A DNA stretch of 64,000 bases. It comes from Buxus sempervirens (Eukaryota; Streptophyta; Magnoliopsida; Buxales; Buxaceae). The stretch spans positions 12,070,205 through 12,134,204 of the forward strand of contig OX387184.1 of assembly GCA_947561395.2 (NCBI GenBank), given 5' to 3'. The notes under the pieces were generated by a model. It was not told the origin of the DNA. It saw nothing but the letters and a program-made list of their open reading frames with translations, and made no database searches. Shown here piece by piece: positions 50,701-62,700 of the stretch (positions within the stretch are counted from its first letter, which is position 1; the number at the start of each line of letters is the position of its first letter). The translations under genes and the position numbers were made by a program.

Positions 50701-53700
50701 ATGCAAGTAATTGTAAGCTAAAACTACATAAAACCTTTTGTTGAAGCATAATTTATTTATTATATATATCAATACTCCCCATCAAGCTAAGAATAAATGG
50801 TGGACATGCTTAGCTTGCCAAGACTGTAAAGCAAGCCTGTTTTTAACAACTACTTTTGTCAAAAACATAAGCTAATTGATCTTTTGAAGCCACATAAGTG
50901 AAGAGAAATCTCCTTGGATAAAAGTCTCACACGATTGAAATGTCCATCTACCTCACTATTCTTTTTTATATCATGTTGAACTGGATTATAAGTTTATAAC
51001 CAACATTGATAGCAGCCTTGTTTTCACAATATTACATCATGGGAATGATAATTCTGATTCTCAAATCTCTTAATAGAATCCTTAGCCATAATAGTCCTAC
51101 AACTCCGTGTGCCACAGCTCTATGCTCAACTTCAGCACTTGGCTTGGCTACAGCTTACTGCTTCTTGCTCTTACAAGTCACTAATTGCAACTGACCATCG
51201 TACAGTAATCTTTTCTGGATCTTCTATCGTCTACACTATCTGCCCAGTCAGCATCTTTATATGAATTTAATCTTATGTGCTTATGATTCTAGAATATCAA
51301 TGCTTGACCTACAGTGATCTTTAGGTTCTTAGGTAGCCTCTCAATTGCTTCAAGATGTGGAACACTTGGAGCATGCATAAATCAAATACTTATTGCATAG
51401 GATATTGTCAGGCTGTGCTGGAGGAAATGCCCTCCAATTTTTTATACATTCCCATTTCTTTAAAGAATTTTCCTTTAGCCAGCAGGTATAGCCTGCAACT
51501 TTCCTCTTGTCTTTAGAAGATCCAATGTGTGCCTCCTTTGTGGCATCAAAATACCATCCTTCGATCTAGCCACTTCAATTCCTATTAAACATTTCAAGGT
51601 CCTAGATCTTTGATTTTGAATTCTTTTGCCCAAAAAGCTTTTGATTTCTGAATTTCTGGAGCATTGTTACCAGTCACCACAATATCATCCATATATTCTA
51701 TCTGTGGTGTAACTAATTATCTGTATCTTTTCACAAACAATGTGTATTCAGCATTACTTTGTATTAAATCACAATGCTTCATAGCTTTACTAAACCAATC
51801 AAGCTGTGCTCTGGGTGTCTGTTTGAGCCCATCAGTAGATTTTTTTCAACATTACTTTGTATTAATCACAATGCTTCTTAGCTCTACTAAACTAATCAAG
51901 CAGTGCTCTAGGAGTCTGTTTGAGCCCATAATTAGATTTTTTTCCAACTTCCACACCATCTGTCTATGGTTTGGGGGTTAAGGCATGTAGACTCTCTCTT
52001 ATAAATACCCATGGATAAATGTATAATACTGATACAAAACCTTAAACCATGGATGAGATAAGAGTATTAAATGCTTGCAACATACTCTCTTGAGTTGACC
52101 TTGTACATTTTTTTCCTTCATTTTTATCATACTTTCATTGCTTTTTGTTCAAAAAAGAGATGGACTAGAAATCATTTTGTTGTGTTTGTGTACGCATGGA
52201 TATTTATTAATTTATTGAAAGAGACGTATAATTTACAAGTGATCATCCTTCATATAAAAATATGAGGATTGAAAGAAGGGTACATTATTTGGAGGAAGTA
52301 TGTTTAGTTGCCTGTAGTGAGCAGTGATCCTTTCTTTTTATATGCAGGATGATCACTTGTAAATTATACTCATCATGGGTGTCATCTTTAAACTGTTAAG
52401 TAAAAAGAAAAATCAATTTCTTAGGAAGGATACGTAGTTTTGGTTTTTAAGAACGCTGATTTGGATATGGTGACAAACTAACACATTTCATGAAGAAACT
52501 TACATCGAGAGATTGTCTGCTCAATTGACAAGAAATATGGGTGGTTGTTATGATACTTAGAAATGTTTGTGCCAGTAAGGATTCATAAAGAATAACAAGG
52601 TTGTTCTTTTTTTAAAAAATTATAAGAAAATTTAGTTGGATTTTCAAACCTTGTTCTTTTATGCAGATTCAAAAGTCAATACATATTTTACCAGAAGCTA
52701 CAATGCTGCTAACATAACCTGAAATAAGATTATCATTTGTTTGGTTGGTGACGGGCAATGGAAGGCAAAGCTTAGCACTAAGAGTAATATGCGAAACTGA
52801 AAAAGCAAGTATTAGTTACCAAAGGGCCTAGATGCTACAAGTTTGAAACTTTATGCCTATTTTTCTTGTATATTTTTGTAGTAACACAAAAGGTCTTTAA
52901 TGAATCCACAATGCTGTGTCCAAAACTCATGCAAAAAATTTATGGACTGTTTGACTTTTTTTTTCTCCCTTACATTCTGTTGCTTTAAGTCAATTCTTCC
53001 ACATCATACTTCTGTTTGCTAAATTACTTATTATTCTACAGCAGTTTTACAATTCATTAGATCCCAGTGTTGTAATTGTGGTTCTATTTTTATTCACTGA
53101 TGCTTAAAGAATTGGAATCTAAGTGTTACATGGAGATTTTCTTATGTCTGTTCCATTTGCCTGTTTATGTTTCTCTGTCCAGGTGTGTGCCTATGAAAGC
53201 ATGCAAGCTGGGCTTTACCGTCTCAAACGATTAGGAATTAGCAAGCTGACACACCCAACTGGCCTTGCCTCTGCAATGAACCAGCTTCCTGATGAAGCCA
53301 TTGCTTTGGCTGCTGCATCACATATTGAGAGGGAACTGCAGATAACTCCATGGAACCTGAGTAGCAATTTTGTTGCCTGTACAAATCAGGTGAAGTCATT
53401 TCTCTCTGAATGGAGTACTGGCATCGTTTGTGGTGCGTCTCAAGTGGATGCAAATATATATCTTACAAGGGCATGCATGCTTTTATTTTTCCTTCCTGTC
53501 AAATAGTTGTGTTTCCTCCTCACTTTTCATAGTTGGTTTGTATAATGTACAGGATGAGCTATTTATTCATAGAAAAACAGAACTCGTAGAAATATTGAAT
53601 GATGCATTTCATTTACAATACTGTTGCTAAGTTTTCCTTTCGCAACTCAAAATGTTCAGATATGTTAATGTTTGATCTAAACTTCTATGATACTGCAAAT

Positions 53701-56700
53701 TTTTTTATTTTGATTTTATCCTATCTCTAAGGTAAGAGTATCGTAGCTTATTTCTCAAAAAGCTGGAAAATAGTAATTTATATGTTATATTGCTAAACAT
53801 TTGATATGTGGGAGTAAAAGTGGAAAAAAAAAGTTTTAGAAAATCATCTTAGAAAGGGCATAAACAATTCTTTGCTGACGGCATTCCATGTTGTTTAGAT
53901 TAAGTGGCAAAGAAATGGCCATGTTCTTTGGCAATGGCATTGCTCATTGTGAGAATAATGTGTACGTCATATTTTTTTTATGAGTATGTGCACATGTCAT
54001 ATGCCACAAGGTTTTTTGCTACTGGGATAGCTAAGCTCTTTTTTCTCCTTCTGTTAAATAGATTTCAATGATCAATGTGTTGGAGATTTAGTGTGTTTAG
54101 AAAGTTATACATAACTATAGAGTATGGAGTTGATGAATAAAGCATATTCCTTTGTTATTTTCTCTGAGCATGGGTCACTATGCTTGGACTTAGGTCCATC
54201 TAGTTTAGCCCCTGCAAATGCCTTTTGAACATTTGATAGGAGGATTGAATGACTGCTTTAATTTCTCTATCTGAACTTTTTGCAAGTAGAACTAAATCTA
54301 TATTTTTGGTGTTGGTGATTTTTTTACCTTTTTATTTTTGGGGGGGGGGGGGGGGGGGGGGGGGTGTTATGGTTTTGAAAATTGCAGCAGCAGTGGAATA
54401 AAAACTTCTTTATTGCTTTATGATATTGTTTTTTCTTTTTATTTTTTATAATTCTAAAAAAAAAGGACAAAACTTGGCCACATCTTTGTAGCATCTGTGA
54501 TTTTGCTTGTTATAAAATTCCCATGCAAATTTTATGTCTTATTGGAATTCAAATTTATATCTTATTGAGAATCCTGTCATTGAAATTGGAAGATTACCCT
54601 TTGTTGTAAAGTTCGGCATCGAAGTTTTGAATTTTTGTAGGGTTTATTTTTTAGATATTATAGTTGTTTCCTTTATGAAATGGTTCTCATGTCATCATGG
54701 TTTTGAGATGATTATTTTTTGGCATAGACTTACTAGAATGACGCATAATTTAGATATTCTCCTAGTTTAATGGATTTGCTGAACACCTAGATAAACTTTC
54801 TAAAGACATTTTTTTTTATCAGTAATGAAAGATACATCAATATGATGGGAGTATTTTGTACGGAAAAAACAAGAGACACAACAGAACTGACTCCAAAAAA
54901 AAGAACTAAAAGTATAACAGAAAAATAACAGTGAACAGCAGACAAAGTATAAGGCTTAAGGAGCAAGAACACCGTGCTACTGTCTGAAACCTGTTGAACG
55001 AAGTGTTCAACTCACATGCAAAGGATTTGGCACACCTAATCAAATGTCAAGGCCACAATGTCCCATCTTCCCCCTCCATCATCCATTGAAAAATTGTACT
55101 AGCATCCCAATCCCCTTCAACAGCTATATCTGTAAACCCTTCTCTTTAAGCTAAACATAAGCCAAAAAGAAGGATCAAAAGTTCTGCCTAGAGAGAGAGC
55201 CCCTCACCAATCAAACTGCTATAAGCACAAATGACGGGTCACACATGGTCCTTGAACACCACACCCACACCAAAGGGTCTTGGTTTTTTTAGAGAGCCCC
55301 ATCAAAGTTGAGCTTTAGGAATCCTTCGTCTGGAGGTTTCAACTGTATCTGTCTATCCACGACAGTAGTGAAGGAGGAACAAACCTCCCAACCCAACATC
55401 TCAAAATCTGACATAGATAGTTCATGAAACTTTGTATAATTTGATTATGTTGTTGCTATCTTCATGTCTCATATCCTAAATATGTGGAAGTCTTGGAATT
55501 TTCAGAAATTATGCTATTTCTCTGTCCAAATATACAACAAAACTGTCTGGAATATAAGCATATATAAGTCCCTCATTGGCAATTTCCTATAAAACTCTAC
55601 TGGGTAAAATAGTCAACTATTAAACTCAGAAAACCCAAGAGATGCCAAGTATACCCAGTAGTCGTGCCCAAATGTATGAGACGAACCTTCAAAGAAGAAG
55701 GAAGGGCCTTGCTATTTTGCCTAATGTTTGCATACTTTGCCTCAAAGGGGAGGAGTCAGTGGACCACATCTTTCTACATAGTGAACTGATTTCAGCTATT
55801 TGGTCTTGCTTCCTGGGGCTGCTAGAAGTGAGTTGGGTTCAGCCTAAAACAATCTCTGACTTTTCTTACCAGTGGCAGTTCCCCTTTCTCAAGAGAAAGG
55901 GAAAGCTATTGTATCAAGCTGTTTGTTGTGCTACCATGTGGCTGGTTTGGAGAGCCAGGAATAGGTCCATTTTCGATGGAGGTACCGTGGCAAGGCATAC
56001 GATTCAAGAAGACATCTTTATTTTGGCAGCGGCTTGGGTTAGTTCCAGAAAGGAGTTTAGATCGGTCCTATCATCTGACATTGTGCGGGATTGGGCTACT
56101 GTTTCCTTTTTGGAATAGCCTATATCAGTTTGCAGATTCCTATTGTTTTGTTTCTCCCTGGGGCGTGTCCCTACTAGCTGCTTGTTTCTGTTTTGTTCTA
56201 TCTTTTCTCCCATATCTCATGGGTTTTGTATTTTTCTCTCCCTCAGTTTTAATATATCTTTCATGATTCATATCAAAAAAAAAAAACGTATGAGACGAAC
56301 CTGCAGTGTAGAAAAATGTGATATATTGACTCATTTTAGCACATACAAGGGGCACGTATGTTTGGAGAAATAACAATCCATTTCTTTCTTTTCTAGAGCA
56401 CATCTGCAGTGTTGATTTTTTTTAAAAAAAATACAAAGGCCTTGATTTTGGGAGGGATAACAGGTTTCCACATAAGGGATTGAAGGAAGGGAGCTAAAGG
56501 AGTGATGGAGTTTGGATGTCATAGGGAAAAGAAAGACCGACAGGAATAAAAAGCCAGAGGAGTTTGGAATCCAAATCCATTAATACAAAGAAGAAGGGTC
56601 AACAAACACCTCTGTAGGGACTCACACAAGAATTCCCATTCCAATATGTCATTCGGTTGAGGATTCTTCTCAAGGGTGGAGGCCAAAGAAGACCAGAGTT

Positions 56701-59700
56701 GGACCATGATAAGACCTTACTAATAAGAGCTTTTGATGAAAGCACCAGATGAAAGATTCAAGGAAATGACAGACAAAAGCTCACTAGCCCAGCATAAATC
56801 TTGCCAGAAACGGATGGTAGACACTGACCTCGCAAAAGTGAGTATGTGAAGAAAAAAGGGAGCAAGAGGTAGACATTTTTCTAAGGATTCATACCAGAAG
56901 CCTGAATTCTTCTATTAACATCCCAACTGTTTTAAGCATGACCATAATTACTAGTTACTAAAATTACAAGCAATTGTAGTTATTTTAAGACTATTCACAG
57001 AACTTTTGAAGCTACAAAAGATATAATTAGAATGTGCCCTTAGGCCGTTACCTATATGATGTATTGTTGGATCATAGTTCAACTGCTCCAAAGATATTAT
57101 TAGAATGTGCCATTGAGCCACTTACTAGGTACCTGTATGGTGTATTGTTGGTGGGTCATAGTTTGATTGCTCCATCCATCAGTCTCATTGGAGATCAACT
57201 CTGCCTTATCTTGCAGTAATTATGAGCATATGGACTAGCATTTGTAGTTACATAGATGGTTCATCATACGGGATCTTCCCACCACAACAGACTCATCACA
57301 CTCTATTTGATAGCTTGGTGGGTTGTTAGCTAATGTTCCTGCATCTATTGAAAACTTTGATGCTGTAGAAAAAATTGAATGAAGTTTGTTTGGAAGTTGA
57401 TTTTCAAAAGGGATACTTTAATGGCCTTCCCTAGAGATTAAGTAGGTTGAATATGGATTCTGGGTATACTAGAGATGGATAGTTTAATTAGATAATGTGG
57501 GAGAATCAGGTATAGAAACTCATTCCATCAAATAGATAAGGTGATTTTACTGAAACTCAAGGTAAGAAGGAAGAATAGAACACATTCCCCTTTTCTATTT
57601 TCCTCTTTTCCACCCCTATAACATAAACCCTTCTTCTCATGTAGCCACCCATTAATAGTAATGGAACTCTAAGAAAAGTTTCATCCCTTGTTGTGAGTTA
57701 CCACCTCCTGATCACTTATACTACCCAAAACATTTGAGTGATTTCTCCAACTGAAATGAAAATTACTACCAAAATAGCATCATAAATCCAGAATAGACCT
57801 AATAAAACATAATCCGAGGTGGATGCTTGGCATGTTCCTATCCTTCCATGTTTGTCACAAGGGAAACGAAAAAATTTGCTTTCTCTAGCATAAGCTGGGA
57901 GCTATGTGGAAATAGAACACCTTTCAGTAGTGTACTGTCACATGGTTCATAAATTACAAGAATGTGATGTACCAAAAAAAATCCAATCTTGATTTTATAG
58001 AAACTCAAGCTTGAAAGGGATCACAAAATACATTCTTCTTTATGAGAGTCAGTGACCTAGGCTTATTACTACTACTACATTCTCAACAGGCTCCTTTGTT
58101 GGAATGTGGCTCATTCGGTAACGGTATATTAGTAAATTTGTCTATTATACCGGGTTTAGGGTTTAACCAGGTATATTAGACATAGGCACATTGACTAACC
58201 ACGTAAATTTTCGTTTGCATAGTTTCCGTTTGATCTTTCTTTGCCATCACAAAATATTTCAACATCCTTGAAGGTTAGATTAGCATTGTGCCATACGGAA
58301 ACACATCTTAAGTATCGAAGTGAAAATTATCTGGTACAGAAATTTCTTGATCAAAAACATCAATATTGGTATAACTGATATACATGCTTATAGATACACA
58401 TCTCTATTGAGAGCCACAGTAGAAGTTAAATGGAATAGAGGTACTGCATCTAAGATTGGAATTCCTCCATAAGCAAATGCTTCTTGAGTGTCAAAAGTGA
58501 TAATTGTCAGGCACATAAGAATCGGGATCATAAACATCAATACCATCACAGTTTTTGTTCAGGAAGGTAAGCAACTTTTATATGAGTAAGTCAATATTCA
58601 CAATCACGCTTTTCAAAGATTACTGCTAAAAAGTTCAAAACAAGACATCAGTAGGTAGCCCTACATAGAATCAATGCTATCTTGTGCAAATCCACCTAGG
58701 TAAGTGTCAAGTCCACACCTAGAAAGCTTATCTTACATGGTTTTAAAGTCTGCATTCAGGCATTCAATGTACAAAGTTGATTGCCAAGTTCCATGTGCTT
58801 ATAGAAACATGTTTTTCCTGGGACACAATGGTAATGGACATTAAGTGCAATAGAGGTGCTGCGTGAATCAGTTCAATGTCTACGTAAAACATGATTTTTC
58901 TTTTCCTATCGTTATTTAGGAATAAAAATTGTTTTTTTTTTCATTGGGATATATAACATAGGTATTGTTGAATATTTATAAGCTAAACATGTGTCTTTTG
59001 CTTTGCAGGACAGAGAAAACATTGAGCGATTGGAGATAACAGGTGTTGGTGATCCATCTGGTCGGGGCCTAGGTTTTAGTTATGTCCGTATTGCTCCTAA
59101 GGCACCAATTTCAAGTGCCATGTTGAAGAAGAAGACAGCTGCTACTCGAGGAGGTTCAACTGTAACTGGGACAGATGCTGATCTACGCAGATTGAGCATG
59201 GAGGCAGCACGTGAGGTCTGTTTCCTTTCTTGAAAAATTTCTTGTAATGGTTTACCTGTATGTTTATTATATAAAAAACTGATTAGGCATCTGCCACTCC
59301 AGCTTGGACGATCATCCCAACCAGTTATGACAATAAAAATTTCAAAATATCTATGTATTGGGAGTTGACATAAAAGATTGAGATAAACTACAGAATAAAT
59401 AACATCTGACAAAGGGCTATACTGCTTTATGTTGTCTGCACTAGTTTGGGAGTGATAAGCAGAGCTGCCACCTTAGCATACCAAGGTAGTTGGGTTTCAC
59501 CCTTTTAACTAGAAATGGTTTTCCTACATTCAGATGCACATAATAAGGCGTTTTCTGAAGCAAAATTATGTTACTATTTTTGTGGCAATAAGAGGAATTT
59601 ATACTGTTAATATGATTTGATATTCTTGTCCAAAGATCAGTATAATTCCTAATTCTATTTTATAAATTAAATTTGGTCCTTTTTTGGATTGTTAATGTTG

Positions 59701-62700
59701 CATTAAGCAGTGTATACCATTTCACTGGTATTTCGCTCATGCTGGCGAAATTCTGCTAGTTCTGGTGGATTCCTTTAGGGATTAGGAACCCCCATATGAA
59801 ATAAGGACGATTTGGATGGCACTACTTGTGTGCCGTTGAATGACCACGTTCTGCATGGCACCTAGTGTATGCAGTGATGAATCTATTAAAAAGCAATGAA
59901 GACAGGGAGAGAGACACTGAGACAGATAGAAGAGAGGAAGAGAAAAGATGGAAGCGGTGGGAATACCTAAATCCATTGCCCCTTTGTTGCTTTCTGTTGG
60001 TGCTGAATTTGTTGATTGCTCAGAAAAGAAAATTTGGAATACAGAGAGTTGGTGTCGCCGTCGCCCTCCTCTTTTGTTGAGACTAACAGAAGAACTCGAC
60101 AGAAGCCTTTTCTGTTCAGTGTTGAATCACCAAAGCCACTTAGCCAAAGCTATATAGATTATGAGTAACCAACCTCTCCCCTAGCCCTACACACACTTTT
60201 CTAACCCACCAAATTTGTTTTCTTGGACCCACCACCCTTCCAAAATCCCCTTGTGCTTTCTAAATAATGTCCACCACTCTTTTAGGCACATGGAACAAGG
60301 ACATATAGTAAACTGGTAAATTGGCAAGCACTGACTCGATTATAGTGATTTCTGCACCAAAAAGACAAATAATTCCTCTTCCACAATGCCAATATTTTTT
60401 CCACCCTCTCAATGACGGGTTCCTAAAAACTCACAGCTCGGGGAGACGCACCAAGTGACAATACTAGGTAGGTGAAGTGGTACTGACCAACTTGACAACC
60501 TAATAGTCGACCAAAATCCAGCACCTCAGCCCCATTAACATTCAGACCCACCAAAGCACTCTTCCCCCAGTTGACTCTCAGCCGAGAAACCAAATGAGAA
60601 GTCACTATAATACTTTTGAGCAGTATAAAATCTAGTCCCTTGATGCCTCCAAAAAGACCAAAGTGCCATCCGCAAACTGTAGATGAGATATCCTCAGGAA
60701 GCCTCTCCCATCTCTAAAGCCCCGAACCAACCCCTTCTATACTGCATTAACAATGAGCGAATGGAGAACCTCAGCCACTCACATAAATAGTAAAGGACAT
60801 AAAGGGTCTTCTTGAGGCAAAACCTCAGAAGAAGGGAAGAAACCCACCACCATCCTATTTAGAATAAAAGAAAAGTGGACTTTATCTGAACACCCATGGA
60901 CCCACTTTCTCCATTTAACATCGAAACCTTTCTACTCAAGCACCAAGTCCATAAACTGCCATTCAACCCTATCATATGCTTTCTCAATGTCTAGCTTGCA
61001 TAATACTCCTAGTTCACCCGACCGGACTCTACTAGCCACACATTCATTGGTAATCAATGCACTGTCTAAAATCTAACGGTTCTCTACAAACACGCTCTCA
61101 GAAGAAGCTATGATGCTAGGAAAACCACATTCAACTCAAGAGACAGGACCTTAGCTATGATCTGTAGAATTGTAGTTAGAAGAATGGGCCAAAAATCTCT
61201 TGGGCTGACCGCCTCTACTTTCTTATGGATTAATACTAAAAAAGTTGCATTAGTGACCTACACTATACCAGACGAAAAAAACCCGTGAAATACCTTAAGT
61301 ACCTCCCCTATAATAGTCTCCCAGTTATCCTTAAAGAAAGCTATAGTGAATCCATCAGCTAGTGCCATATCCCCTTAACTTCTCTTCTCCAAATTTCCTT
61401 TCAATCCACTCTTTCAAAGCCTTGTCTAACTTGGTCTGATCCATATCCTTCAATTAGAATCGAAACTTATGTACAAATTTATATAACTTTGAATAAATCT
61501 GGATTGAGAATTGGCCAATTTTCTCCAAATCATCCACTACCTCCCATCAACTTCTAGGCTTGAAATAGCATTCCTACTTTTTCTTCCATCAGCAATTCTA
61601 TGAAAAAATTCCGTGATCTTGCTCCCCTTCCTTCAACTAAGACACTCTGACTTTCTGCCTCTATGAGATCTCCCCATTCCTTAATATTGTCTCCTTATTG
61701 ATAAAATCAATAAAAAAAAAAGGACGTACAAAAACGTAAATTAACTAAAGACATGATTTTTGATAAAGTGGGATGGAGAAACAATATTTGTGTCGCCGAC
61801 CCCACTTCGTGGGAATTGGCTTTGATGATGATAACATATTAGAATTTCAATAGTTCCCCCAAAATTGAAATTTAAGACCAATAGACCCTTCCTCTATCTA
61901 GATAAACTTTCCACTATACAACAATGCTAACAAATATAATATCTCATCCCAACTAGCTTGGCGGAGCAAAAATGATCCTCTTCATGCCTAGGGATGGCAA
62001 TGGGACGGGTTATATGGGTAACCTTCCCTGCTTCTAATGGTTAGGGTTTGGTATTACCAAATTCAGGTTAGGGGAAGGATAGGGTTTAATGTATTAAAAT
62101 ATGATTTTTATATAATTAAAATATTATTTAATATATATCATATATCAAAAATACATATCTAATGAATAAACATATTATTAATTGATGTATTATATTTAAA
62201 AACACATTTTTTTCGTTGTTTAAATACAACCAGGTCACCCTGCTGCCTTGCCACGTTACCAATTGGGGCGGGTTAGGGTTTGGTATTGGCTGAATCCTTT
62301 TAGGGGTGGATTCAGGTTCACCAAAATCCCCCCTGTTGCCATCCCTGTTTGTGTCTGTCCGTCCTATCAAAATCAGATTTTGAAAATTCAAATAGCTTAT
62401 ATGCATTCAATTCATTATGAATTGCTCCATATTGATTCTTTTAAGTTTTCCTCTTTCCCTTGCCTTCTTATGTGCATCTCTATGAGTCTCCATTTGACAT
62501 GCCCAATTTTCTTTCTAATATGCGAATTTCCGTTGCCTTTATTAATTAAATACTCCACTATCAAGATCTATGATCCCTGACTTCACCTTATCAATGTTCA
62601 TCATAACATGAAATTTACATGGGTATGAGTGGGGGTATTGACGTGAAATATGCGTTACACATTCCAAACCCTTGGTCAGTTCTTAGATGAAATTTTTTGT

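Larger units (their letters stand above)
50075..53182 (+). other. TAF1 intron 13 (3.1 kb) with Copia remnant
   Basis: A GT-AG intron between EN and VCAYESM. Its middle holds an antisense Copia pol fragment (about 50765-52010). The right part is AT-rich and unassigned. Confidence 0.7.
53390..59008 (+). other. TAF1 intron 14 (5.6 kb) with several LINE insertions
   Basis: It contains a 25-base G run (54340-54364), antisense LINE tails at about 54813-55420 and 56400-56900, and a sense-oriented truncated LINE at 55689-56286. From 57000 to 59000 the sequence is unassigned. Phase 0 on both sides. Confidence 0.7.

Noticed and set aside
55928-56266. A 112-codon + frame overlapping the LINE
   Set aside because: It is an alternate phase of the LINE C-terminal frame 55642-56118, which carries the recognisable zinc-binding motif.
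59865-60157. Overlapping 70-codon frames including [20 protein letters not shown]
   Set aside because: Within a TAF1 intron, no match to a known family and no splice sites that fit the TAF1 phase; kept out for lack of support.
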